Counted from the stretch's first letter, positions 1 to 6,530 are shown. The stretch is DNA of 8,345 bases from an uncultured Lachnospiraceae bacterium (GCA_958444395.1 CAUCOL010000066.1:1-8345); one strand, 5' to 3'. The notes: a model not told the origin generated them from the letters alone. Numbers and translations are program-made.

Positions 1-200
1 CCCCAGTAATTGGGCAAGCAGATAGAAATTCTGTAATTCGGCAGACTCCGCCCATGTCTCCATTTGCTCACACTTTGTTCTGATATATTAAATGCCTCCG
101 CAAGCCCTTTCGTTGTAATTCCTTTTCTTCTTAATACACGGTCTACATTCCTTCCGGTTGCTTCCATATCAATTCCATATCGTCTATCTTTATGAAACAT
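1..200 (-). pseudogene. HTH (XRE-like) regulator, 5' part, apparent 1-base frameshift
   Basis: The minus strand from 200 reads MFHKDRRYGIDMEATGRNVD and continues to a clear helix-turn-helix core, residues about 17-54, with GLAEAFNISEQSVSKWRHGR as the recognition part. The segment IDMEATGRN followed by an HTH is typical of small DNA-binding regulators in Clostridia. The start at 200 follows a G-rich AAGGGGGG site six bases upstream. After the residues RSLP the frame runs into unlikely sequence, but the next frame gives ELQNFYLLAQLLG, which is what this family has there (LP, then a helix ending in LLG). One base therefore appears to be missing at about 39-42. The gene runs off the left edge, so its length is unknown. 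It is either a pseudogene or a sequencing error. No target can be inferred. Its own promoter was not identified; it lies just downstream of the pilT terminator. Confidence 0.6.
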
Positions 201-280
201 ACAAATCCCCCCTTGTACGATGGCTGTCTCCTTGCAGAGCATTTTTGACTTTGCGGAAAGCGGCAGGTGTCCGAGAAAAT

Positions 281-335
281 TAAAAATGTTATGATAAACC
301 GGTCAACCTCTGACCCATTTATCATAACATTATTT
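281..335. repeat. Long inverted repeat / bidirectional hairpin
   Basis: A perfect 14-bp inverted repeat (AATGTTATGATAAA at 285-298, TTTATCATAACATT at 318-331) encloses a two-by-two mismatch and a second perfect stem GGTCA (301-305) / TGACC (311-315) with a five-base loop. With A332 bulged, three more A:T pairs (282-284 with 333-335) extend the base. T-rich stretches flank it on both strands, so it could terminate transcription either way. It is longer and more structured than a usual terminator, so a palindromic repeat element or an operator for the neighbouring regulator is also possible. Confidence 0.7.
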
Positions 336-337
336 TT

Positions 338-366
338 GAAAAATATCATTCAACTCATAGTTGAAT
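338..366 (-). terminator. Probable rho-independent terminator of pilB-pilT
   Basis: On the minus strand, about 18 bases after the pilT stop, ATTCAACT (366-359) and AGTTGAAT (355-348) form a perfect 8-bp stem with a 3-base loop, followed by GATATTTTTC. Position and T-tract fit a terminator. The stem is AT-rich and so only moderately stable; the larger hairpin at 281-335 may act as a second stop. Confidence 0.55.
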
Positions 367-384
367 CGATCGTATTATTCGATA

Positions 385-1443
385 CTAGAACAACTTTCTC
401 TTCAGAACTTCCGGTTCCTGTGCAAATTCCAAAGCTACATCGGAAGATATCTTCAACTGATGATACAATTCGTAGATTGAATCATCCATTGTCTGCATAC
501 CCATCTTCTTGCTGGTCTGAATCGTTGACGGAATCAGATGTGTCTTTCCATCACGAATATTACTCTCAATCGCAGGAACAGAATGCATAATCTCAAATGC
601 CGCCACACGTCCCTTTCCATCTGAGGTAGGAAGCAGCTGCTGTGAGATAACTGCCAGTAAGACAGTCGCAAGCTGCACACGGATCTGCTGCTGCTGATGT
701 GGCGGGAATACATCGATCACACGATCGATCGTAGGTGCCGCACCAATTGTATGTAATGTGGAGAATACCAAATGACCGGTCTCAGCCGCCGTGATCGCAG
801 CAGAAATCGTCTCCAGGTCACGCATCTCACCGACCAGAATAACATCCGGATCCTCACGAAGTGCAGCTCTTAATGCATTTCCAAACGATAATGTATCCAA
901 ACCAATCTCACGCTGATTGACAATTGATTTTTTATGCTGATGCAAATACTCGATAGGATCCTCAAGTGTAATGATATGCTCCTGACGTGTTTCGTTGATC
1001 TGATTAATCAGAGAGGCAAGCGTCGTAGATTTACCACTACCAGTAGGTCCTGTTACAAGAACCATTCCACGCTTTCTCTTAGCCAGGTCTGTGATCGACC
1101 ACGGAAGACCCAGCTTATCCGGAGAAGGAATCACCGTATTGATCAGACGAAGTACCGCAGCGAATGTGCCTTTCTGACGAAAGGCATTCACACGGAATCG
1201 TCCCAGTTCCGCAACGCTATGTGAAAAATCGACTTCACCGTCTCTCTTTAAGATAGCAAGCTGTCTCTCGTTCAACAGCGGCAGGATCAGTGCCTGCGTC
1301 TCCGGTGCGGAAAGAGTATGTGGAATAATATCCTCAAGTCCTCCGTTTACACGCATCTTCGGTGGCAGTCCCACAGTAATATGTACGTCGGATGCTCCTG
1401 TATCTCTGGCAATCTGCAAGAGATTTGTCATTGTTATTTCCAT
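385..1443 (-). CDS. pilT: Type IV pilus retraction ATPase PilT
   Basis: A hexameric cytoplasmic ATPase that drives pilus depolymerisation (twitching motility, adhesion or DNA uptake, depending on the organism). The 352 residues match the usual PilT length. Visible motifs: ASDVH at 17-21 in the N-terminal domain, Walker A GPTGSGKS at 132-139, Asp box ITLEDPIEY at 158-166, Walker B DPDVILVGE at 198-206, His box TGHLVFSTLHT at 222-232, and AIESNIRD at 291-298, the counterpart of the PilT-specific AIRNLIRE motif. The last, together with the lack of the long N-terminal domain and zinc-binding cysteines of PilB, separates it from the assembly ATPase. The start at 1443 has GGAGG at 1454-1458, ten bases away. 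The next Met, four codons in, has no better site. It is the second gene of the operon, 137 bp after pilB with no terminator seen between them. All catalytic motifs look intact. Confidence 0.95.
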   Translation of the reverse strand: MEITMTNLLQIARDTGASDVHITVGLPPKMRVNGGLEDIIPHTLSAPETQALILPLLNERQLAILKRDGEVDFSHSVAELGRFRVNAFRQKGTFAAVLRLINTVIPSPDKLGLPWSITDLAKRKRGMVLVTGPTGSGKSTTLASLINQINETRQEHIITLEDPIEYLHQHKKSIVNQREIGLDTLSFGNALRAALREDPDVILVGEMRDLETISAAITAAETGHLVFSTLHTIGAAPTIDRVIDVFPPHQQQQIRVQLATVLLAVISQQLLPTSDGKGRVAAFEIMHSVPAIESNIRDGKTHLIPSTIQTSKKMGMQTMDDSIYELYHQLKISSDVALEFAQEPEVLKRKLF

Positions 1444-1580
1444 AAGTTAAGTGCCTCCATTCTTTTTCTGCTTATCTTCTATCTCTCATTGATCTTTTCT
1501 ATCAACAAAATCAACCTTCGCATTTTCCATCAGCCATATCAAAACAGTCCACTGTCTCTGAATGGTAACCTGTTCTGATT
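1444..1580 (-). other. pilB-pilT intergenic spacer
   Basis: The spacer holds the pilT ribosome binding site (1454-1458) and no convincing terminator, promoter or small gene. The two genes are therefore probably co-transcribed. Confidence 0.5.
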
Positions 1581-3326
1581 CTAATCATCATACGCTACAC
1601 GATGTACTTCTTCTATGGTTGTAATACCATCTTTAACAAGCTCGTTGGCTGACATGATCAATGTCTTCATGCCTTCTTCTACTGCTTTCTTTTCTATCTC
1701 CTCTACGCTTCCACCCTTTGCCACGATACGCTTCAGATCCGGTGACATCGTCATAATCTCATATACACCGATACGGCCTTTATAACCGGCACCACCGCAA
1801 TGCAGGCATTCCTCTTTGCCAATTGTGGCTCTTGGAATCAAAAGTTCCTCCTCCATCTGATCAGCAGGCACACCTAACTCCTCTTTCTCCAACATATCCG
1901 CAGGTACCATCTGCTTACACTTTGGACATACACGTCGTACCAGTCGCTGTGCAATAACACCGATCACAGAATCTGCGATCAGGTAATCTTCTATCCCCAT
2001 ATCTGCCAGACGTGTAATCGTACTTGCTGCACTGTTCGTATGCAATGTACTTACAACCAAATGACCGGTAATAGCCGCCTTCGTCGCAATCTCCGCTGTC
2101 TCATTGTCTCGAATCTCACCGATCATGATAATGTCCGGATCCTGACGCAGAATAGATCGAAGTGCTGCTGAGAACGTCATGTCTGCTTTTACATTTACCT
2201 GTACCTGATTAATACCATTGATATTTGCCTCGACAGGATCTTCTACCGTGATAATATTTACACCTTCTGTATTCAGTTCACTCAGTGCCGTATACAACGT
2301 CGTGGATTTACCACTACCGGTAGGTCCTGTTACAAGCATAATGCCATGCGGATGTTTCAGAATACTCTCAAATCTCGTCAGCTCATCCGGTTTGAAACCG
2401 AGATCTTTCTTATCTCTGCTAAGCGCTGTCTTCTGGGTCAGTCGCATAACGATCTTCTCACCAAATACAGTCGGAAGAATAGATACACGGATGTCGTATT
2501 CCTGTCGGTCGACAATACTGGTCATACGGCCATCCTGTGGCTTTCTTTTCTCAGATATATCCATACCACCAACGATCTTAATACGTGCTACCATCGCCGG
2601 AAGCAGTGATACATCATGACGCATCGCCTCCTGAAGCACACCATCGACACGGAAACGGATACGAAGCTGCGTCTCCATCGGCTCAAAATGAATATCGGAT
2701 GCACGTTTATGTACCGCCTGTTCAATGATCTGATTTACCAGTCGAACGATTGGTGCCTGCTTGATCTCCTCCGAATCAGCATTCTTATCTTTATTACTGT
2801 TACCATATTTCTCCTGATGCTCTTTCGTATACTGGTCTGCCACCTTCATGGCCTCGGAATTTCCATAGAAACGATCCAGTGCCTGCGCCACGTCTTTCAC
2901 CGTCGTGACACGCACATCGATCTGCAGTCCGGTAATGATCGAAAGGTCATCCATTGCGATCATGTCTAACGGATCGCTGAATGCCACCCGCAATACATTC
3001 GGATTATCCGGTGCAAATTCATACGGAATCAGCATATACTTACGAAGTACCTTCTCGTCTACCAGTCCAAGTACCTCGTCTTCTATCGTAATACCACCCA
3101 GATGAACACGTTCCAGTCCCATCTGATGACATAATGCCTCAGCAATGATCTCATCATTCATGACACCCATGTCGATCAATGTCATACCAAGCTTCTGACC
3201 ATTTCCTGCTTCCTTCTGACGGCGCAGCGCCTCATCCAGCTGCTCCTGTGTAATAACACCTGCTCCGAGCAGCAAATCACCCAGACGTTTTTTGCGTCGT
3301 AATCTGCTTGCGATTGAATTATCCAT
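1581..3326 (-). CDS. pilB: Type IV pilus assembly ATPase PilB (GspE/PulE family)
   Basis: The cytoplasmic motor for pilus extension. Numbered from the start at 3326 (581 residues): an MshEN/T2SSE-N-like N-terminal domain at about 11-157 (KKRLGDLLLGAGVITQEQL), a charged linker at about 157-190, then the ATPase core with Walker A GPTGSGKST at 334-342, Asp box TVEDPVE at 360-366, Walker B DPDIIMIGE at 396-404 and His box TGHLVVSTLHT at 420-430. A four-cysteine zinc site (Cys467, 470, 507, 510) is typical of PilB/GspE. The start at 3326 is preferred because GGAG lies six bases upstream (3333-3336). An in-frame ATG at 3365 would add 13 residues (594 total) with a weaker AGG site, and cannot be excluded. 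Type II secretion GspE has the same architecture; pilT next door favours a type IV pilus. First gene of the operon, with its promoter at 3420-3448. Confidence 0.93.
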   Translation of the reverse strand: MDNSIASRLRRKKRLGDLLLGAGVITQEQLDEALRRQKEAGNGQKLGMTLIDMGVMNDEIIAEALCHQMGLERVHLGGITIEDEVLGLVDEKVLRKYMLIPYEFAPDNPNVLRVAFSDPLDMIAMDDLSIITGLQIDVRVTTVKDVAQALDRFYGNSEAMKVADQYTKEHQEKYGNSNKDKNADSEEIKQAPIVRLVNQIIEQAVHKRASDIHFEPMETQLRIRFRVDGVLQEAMRHDVSLLPAMVARIKIVGGMDISEKRKPQDGRMTSIVDRQEYDIRVSILPTVFGEKIVMRLTQKTALSRDKKDLGFKPDELTRFESILKHPHGIMLVTGPTGSGKSTTLYTALSELNTEGVNIITVEDPVEANINGINQVQVNVKADMTFSAALRSILRQDPDIIMIGEIRDNETAEIATKAAITGHLVVSTLHTNSAASTITRLADMGIEDYLIADSVIGVIAQRLVRRVCPKCKQMVPADMLEKEELGVPADQMEEELLIPRATIGKEECLHCGGAGYKGRIGVYEIMTMSPDLKRIVAKGGSVEEIEKKAVEEGMKTLIMSANELVKDGITTIEEVHRVAYDD

Positions 3327-3332
3327 ATCCTT

Positions 3333-3336
3333 CTCC
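3333..3336 (-). promoter_or_regulatory. Ribosome binding site deciding the pilB start
   Basis: GGAG is six bases before the ATG at 3326, a better site than the AGG in front of the upstream in-frame ATG at 3365. Confidence 0.55.
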
Positions 3337-3419
3337 ATTCTGATGAGTAATTCATACATACTCATCCCAACCTATTTGTTCAATACCTATTATCCTAAGT
3401 GTCTATTTTCATACATTAT

Positions 3420-3448
3420 ATTATAGTCTCTGATGCACTATTTTGCAA
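3420..3448 (-). promoter_or_regulatory. Sigma-A-type promoter of pilB-pilT
   Basis: On the minus strand, TTGCAA (3448-3443) and a perfect TATAAT (3425-3420) are separated by 17 bases. Transcription would begin near 3413, giving a leader of about 50-90 bases depending on the pilB start. This is the best promoter match in the window. Confidence 0.7.
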
Positions 3449-3491
3449 GATGAACTTCCCTGTAGCACGCCTGCCTTTCTCCCTGCTGCGG

Positions 3492-4004
3492 TCATTTTTC
3501 AAATGGGATCTTATGTTGTTTTAAAAATGTGCATATCGCCACATCCCACGCTTTCTCCACCGTTTTATCCATCGTAAAGGAAGGATATGCTGCACCGGTC
3601 ACTATGCTTAGCATTCCCTTTTCATACCGGATCTGCAGAAAAAGATCCGGTCTTTGCTGCTCATAAATCGACAGTACACCGGAATCTGCCAGCATCTGCA
3701 CAGCCTGTTTTGACTGCACTTTTAATGATACACGCAGCATATCCGGTGTCCGGCTTCCTTTGATATAAGAAAAAACAACCGTTTTTACCTCTTTCCAGGT
3801 CATCCATGCCGCACATTCTTCTGATGCTGCCTGCATCCGTTCCCACAATCCTGTATCGTACCAGTTTGCATTTCTCCGCCCGGACAATACTAATTCAGAA
3901 GCGGTCAGAACCCTTACCTCTTCTAATAGGAAAGCATCAAATACTTCCTGCACCAGCAGCTGTGCCATAAAATTTTTTATTTCATTTATTTTGATTCCTA
4001 TCAT
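3492..4004 (-). CDS. DUF5721-like protein of unknown function
   Basis: A 170-residue soluble protein with no signal peptide, membrane segment or catalytic motif that I can see. The opening MIGIKINEIKNFMAQLLVQE, the central WKEVKTVVFSYIKGSRTP (70-87), and the C-terminal FLQIRYEKGMLSIVTG and W-containing tail resemble, from memory, the DUF5721 family found mainly in Lachnospiraceae. No function is known to me. The start at 4004 has only a weak GTGAG-like site; the next Met (residue 13) has none. It is read in the same direction as pilB with a gap of about 165 bp that contains the strong pilB promoter, so it is probably a separate unit. No T-tract terminator follows it, so some read-through into pilB is possible. 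Confidence 0.7.
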   Translation of the reverse strand: MIGIKINEIKNFMAQLLVQEVFDAFLLEEVRVLTASELVLSGRRNANWYDTGLWERMQAASEECAAWMTWKEVKTVVFSYIKGSRTPDMLRVSLKVQSKQAVQMLADSGVLSIYEQQRPDLFLQIRYEKGMLSIVTGAAYPSFTMDKTVEKAWDVAICTFLKQHKIPFEK

Positions 4005-4023
4005 ATTTTCTCACTTTCTGTAC

Positions 4024-4052
4024 ATACTATCCTCATGACCTGATACATTCAA
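4024..4052 (-). promoter_or_regulatory. Candidate promoter of the DUF5721-like gene
   Basis: TTGAAT (4052-4047), 17 bases, TAGTAT (4029-4024) on the minus strand, each four of six matches to consensus. The leader would be about 13 bases. Confidence 0.35.
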
Positions 4053-4102
4053 GGTCTTTATATAAAGTACCCCGTTCACCACGGCGACCATAGGAGACAT
4101 GG

Positions 4103-4132
4103 TTGATTCCTATGACAGAATCCCTGTAGATT
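4103..4132 (+). promoter_or_regulatory. Weak candidate promoter of the cysteine-rich gene
   Basis: TTGATT (4103-4108), 18 bases, TAGATT (4127-4132). Both boxes match consensus at four of six positions. Initiation near 4139 would give a leader that includes the whole 4151-4209 stem. Confidence 0.25.
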
Positions 4133-4222
4133 CTATCCGGCAGTTTATCCCTGCACACCGATATTCTGCCTACCGGCACTGACACCGTGCCCGCCATCAA
4201 CGTGTGCAGAAAAGAGGTTCTC

Positions 4223-4411
4223 ATGAAAAAAGATGAAAAAACGATGCATGAAGTGGCTGAGCTTTGTACCAAATATTGTCCTTGCAGCACCTGCAGCTGC
4301 AGTAATTCCACAAGTGACAATATCTCCTGCTCTACTTGTAAACATTTCACGCCGGAAAAGGTCTGTGATATCGACTTATATGCAGAGATCGTAAGTAACC
4401 ACGATCTGTAA
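4223..4411 (+). CDS. Small cysteine-rich protein, unknown function
   Basis: A 62-residue protein with eight cysteines at 15, 19, 21, 24, 26, 36, 39 and 48, including the run CTKYCPCSTCSC and a later CSTC with a following Cys48. The end, CDIDLYAEIVSNHDL, is free of cysteine and could be a helix. Spaced Cys pairs suggest a metal-binding (zinc or iron-sulfur) fold, but this is inference; no signal peptide is present, so a cytoplasmic location is likely. The start at 4223 is chosen over an in-frame ATG at 4187 because AGAGG (4213-4217) lies five bases upstream. It converges with the debranching-enzyme homologue, whose stop codon is only 16 bases away. I do not recognise a named family, although the pattern is reminiscent of small hypothetical proteins of Clostridia. 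Confidence 0.75.
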   Translation: MKKDEKTMHEVAELCTKYCPCSTCSCSNSTSDNISCSTCKHFTPEKVCDIDLYAEIVSNHDL

Positions 4412-4414
4412 ATC

Positions 4415-4437
4415 TGGCAGGCAGTTATTATCTGCCA
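4415..4437. other. Hairpin between convergent genes
   Basis: TGGCAG (4415-4420) and CTGCCA (4432-4437) form a 6-bp stem between the two convergent stop codons and across the minus-strand stop. No T-tract follows on either strand, so it is at best a weak terminator. Confidence 0.3.
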
Positions 4438-6419
4438 AGAAACACAACGATTGACCGTGGTGGTACAACCGTTTTCTTCCGGCTTTCCAATGCCGGCTTA
4501 TGCACTCGTTTCTTCTTTGGAACAGCCGGAAGAGTTTCACAAAATGTATTGTCGTATGTTTCGATCACCGGATACCACTCTTTATCCTTCGGCAGATTCG
4601 GCAGATCAAAGGATCTTGCCTCCCAGTACATATTAAAAATGATGTACACCGAATCGTCCGTCTCCCCATTTTCTTTCTGTGCGTATTCTCCATAATAAAG
4701 CATACCAAGCATACGGCTATAATAGGAAAAATCCGCACGCCACGCCTGCGTTCCATGAATCGACAGATCCGGCATGCCACAGGATTTCACGTCGAACAGA
4801 CGAAGTTCCTGCTCCGGATGCAGAACCGAATGTGCCTTTCGAAAACGGATCAGCTTATGCACGTATTCCCAGATCTCCCGGTGCGTCTCCAGCTTGCGCC
4901 AGTCCAGCCATGTCGTCAGATTATCCTGGCAATACGGGTTATTGTTTCCATTCTGCGTATTTCCAAATTCATCCCCCGCCAGAAGCATCGGTGTCCCCTG
5001 ACTCAACAGCATCATTAAAAACGCATTCCGCATCTGACACATCCGTCTGGCAAGTACTGTCTTTTTGCGTGTTTTTCCCTCCACACCACAGTTCCAGCTG
5101 TAATTATACTGCGTGCCATCCTGGTTCATCTCTCCGTTCTCATCATTGTGCTTTACGTCATAAGAGACCAGATCCATCATGGTAAATCCATTTACATAGG
5201 TCATAAAATTGATCACGGCATGACTGGACGGATTTCGCCGGAAGCAGTTTGCAAAAGCCTCGACCTGCCCCTCATCGCTTTTCAGAAAACGTCTGGCTGT
5301 ATTCATAAAACCTTCATTGTATTCTGCCAATGCATTTTCCTGCCGGAGGATGCCCGCCTGTCCCATAACCTGCTCATCCCAATAGGATGCCAGTATCTTT
5401 ACACCGGAAAGCACCGGATCAGACACCAGGTTTAGGGATGGAATCACCTCTTGATTGACACGAAAGCCGTCAATATGGTATTCAAGAATCCAGCGTCTCA
5501 GACAATCAGACATATCCCATACATTCATTCCCGGCGAAAAATAGATATCCAATAGGACTTCTATCCCTGCCTGATGCATTGCATGGATCATATCCTTCAT
5601 CTCATGCACCGGATGCAGTGGATCCGATGCATAAGATGCCTTTGGTGCCATATAAAATGTATGACTGCTGCCATATCCCCAATAATTGATCCGTACCGGT
5701 GTATTCTTCTCATCTATGCTGCTGTGTACCGTGCTCTGCCGTACCGTTTCCGGTACATTCTGCGGTCTTCCCAATGCCTGCGTCTGCCGGCTCTGTATCT
5801 CATCAAATTCATAGCATGGCAGTAAAAGCACTCCATTGACTCCCAGTTCTTTCAGATAGGGAATCTTTTCCTGCAATCCGGCAAAGGTTCCCTTATGTCT
5901 GACACCGGAGGAACTATGCTTGGTAAAACCTCGGACATGAAGCTGATAAAGGATCGATTCATGATACGGGATTCTTAACGGAAATTCCTCTTCCCAGTCA
6001 TATTCTTCCAACGTAATGACGCCACGAAGCAACGTATCCTCTGATGCATTGGTACGCCTGCCCCACTTTTCACGTCCCCGGATGCAGGCAGCAAACGGAT
6101 CGGTCACTTTACATCCATCCGCTTCGTACAGATACTCATACTGTTCTGACAATACTGCCGCAACTGCATGTGGATCCTTGTTTCCTTCTATTTCTGTGAA
6201 TACGATAGAACGCACACTCCCCCGCATATACCGTTCAGACAGACAGATCCTTGCCGCCAGCCTCTTCTGCCCTTTCCGGTATAACAGAAGATAGCATTCC
6301 CGAACTCCCGGCAGACAGATAGAAAACTGTACACCCTCTTCTACCTCCGACACCCCAAACGGCAGGGTATGCCCTGGTCTGTACTTATATTTTTCATTTT
6401 TTTGTTTCTTCGTATCCAT
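4428..6419 (-). CDS. GH13 isoamylase/GlgX-like protein, predicted catalytically inactive
   Basis: Family members cleave alpha-1,6 branches of glycogen. Numbered from 6419 (663 residues): a CBM48-like N-terminal domain (about 15-115), then a GH13 barrel (about 150-535) and a C-terminal domain. Family signatures kept include YQLHVRGFTKHS, NYWGYGSSHTFYMAP, DLVSYDVKHNDENGE and GTPMLLAGDEFGNTQNGNNN. The catalytic motifs are lost: region I reads DIYFSP for the usual DVVxNH (Ser295, Pro296), region II GFRVN has Asn322 for the Asp nucleophile, region III reads LASYWD with Ser345 for the acid/base Glu, and region IV NFMTYVN has Val409-Asn410 for His-Asp. It should not hydrolyse glycans; a glycan-binding or partner-enzyme role is inference. 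The start at 6419 has GGAG six bases upstream, and the promoter at 6466-6495 predicts initiation near 6459, leaving almost no leader for the in-frame ATG at 6455 (675 residues). No frameshift or internal stop is present. Confidence 0.9.
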   Translation of the reverse strand: MDTKKQKNEKYKYRPGHTLPFGVSEVEEGVQFSICLPGVRECYLLLYRKGQKRLAARICLSERYMRGSVRSIVFTEIEGNKDPHAVAAVLSEQYEYLYEADGCKVTDPFAACIRGREKWGRRTNASEDTLLRGVITLEEYDWEEEFPLRIPYHESILYQLHVRGFTKHSSSGVRHKGTFAGLQEKIPYLKELGVNGVLLLPCYEFDEIQSRQTQALGRPQNVPETVRQSTVHSSIDEKNTPVRINYWGYGSSHTFYMAPKASYASDPLHPVHEMKDMIHAMHQAGIEVLLDIYFSPGMNVWDMSDCLRRWILEYHIDGFRVNQEVIPSLNLVSDPVLSGVKILASYWDEQVMGQAGILRQENALAEYNEGFMNTARRFLKSDEGQVEAFANCFRRNPSSHAVINFMTYVNGFTMMDLVSYDVKHNDENGEMNQDGTQYNYSWNCGVEGKTRKKTVLARRMCQMRNAFLMMLLSQGTPMLLAGDEFGNTQNGNNNPYCQDNLTTWLDWRKLETHREIWEYVHKLIRFRKAHSVLHPEQELRLFDVKSCGMPDLSIHGTQAWRADFSYYSRMLGMLYYGEYAQKENGETDDSVYIIFNMYWEARSFDLPNLPKDKEWYPVIETYDNTFCETLPAVPKKKRVHKPALESRKKTVVPPRSIVVFLGR

Positions 6420-6425
6420 GTATTT

Positions 6426-6429
6426 CTCC
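6426..6429 (-). promoter_or_regulatory. Ribosome binding site deciding the start of the GH13-like gene
   Basis: GGAG is six bases before the ATG at 6419. The alternative ATGs at 6455 and 6449 have an AGG at only 3 and 9 bases and lie too close to the predicted transcription start. Confidence 0.55.
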
Positions 6430-6465
6430 AATCCCATGTAAGTATTCATACTCATAATCCTTTTT

Positions 6466-6495
6466 ATTTTACTACATATGCTATTTCAGTGTCAA
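6466..6495 (-). promoter_or_regulatory. Promoter of the GH13-like gene
   Basis: A perfect TTGACA (6495-6490) and TAAAAT (6471-6466) with an 18-base spacer on the minus strand. Initiation is expected near 6459. Confidence 0.65.
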
Positions 6496-6502
6496 AAAGT
6501 TA

Positions 6503-6530
6503 TTGCAAATTCTTATGATTTCTGTAAAAT
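6503..6530 (+). promoter_or_regulatory. Candidate promoter of the ABC-F gene
   Basis: TTGCAA (6503-6508) and TAAAAT (6525-6530) with a 16-base spacer. It would start near 6537 and leave a leader of about 120 bases. Its -35 box is only seven bases from the -35 box of the divergent promoter. Confidence 0.5.

Larger units (their letters stand above)
4005..4222. other. Divergent intergenic region with possible structured leader
   Basis: It separates the DUF5721-like gene (minus) from the cysteine-rich gene (plus). It holds candidate promoters for both (4024-4052 minus, 4103-4132 plus), a perfect 12-base palindrome CTTTATATAAAG, and on the plus strand an 8-bp stem CTGCACAC (4151-4158) / GTGTGCAG (4202-4209) enclosing a hairpin GGCAC (4175-4179) / GTGCC (4187-4191). 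GGCAG (4139-4143) can also pair with CTGCC (4166-4170), which crosses the outer stem. A 54-codon minus-strand reading frame (4033-4197) lies here without a ribosome binding site and is not called as a gene. Confidence 0.4.

Noticed and set aside
198..242. Upstream in-frame ATG at 242 as the start of the HTH gene
   Set aside because: No ribosome binding site there, while the start at 200 has a G-rich site and gives the usual short N-terminus before IDMEATG.
143..349. 68-codon minus-strand reading frame over the palindrome and the HTH gene start
   Set aside because: It reads the HTH gene in the wrong frame and draws half its residues from the inverted repeat.
267..590. 107-codon plus-strand reading frame
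   Set aside because: It runs through the palindrome and then antisense to the 3' end of pilT; no ribosome binding site or protein resemblance.
2218..2969. Several plus-strand reading frames of 87-133 codons opposite pilB
   Set aside because: They are shadows of the strongly conserved pilB sequence.
4500..5185. Two long plus-strand reading frames (172 and 168 codons) opposite the GH13-like gene
   Set aside because: They are antisense to a recognisable protein family, have no ribosome binding site or family resemblance, and overlap each other.
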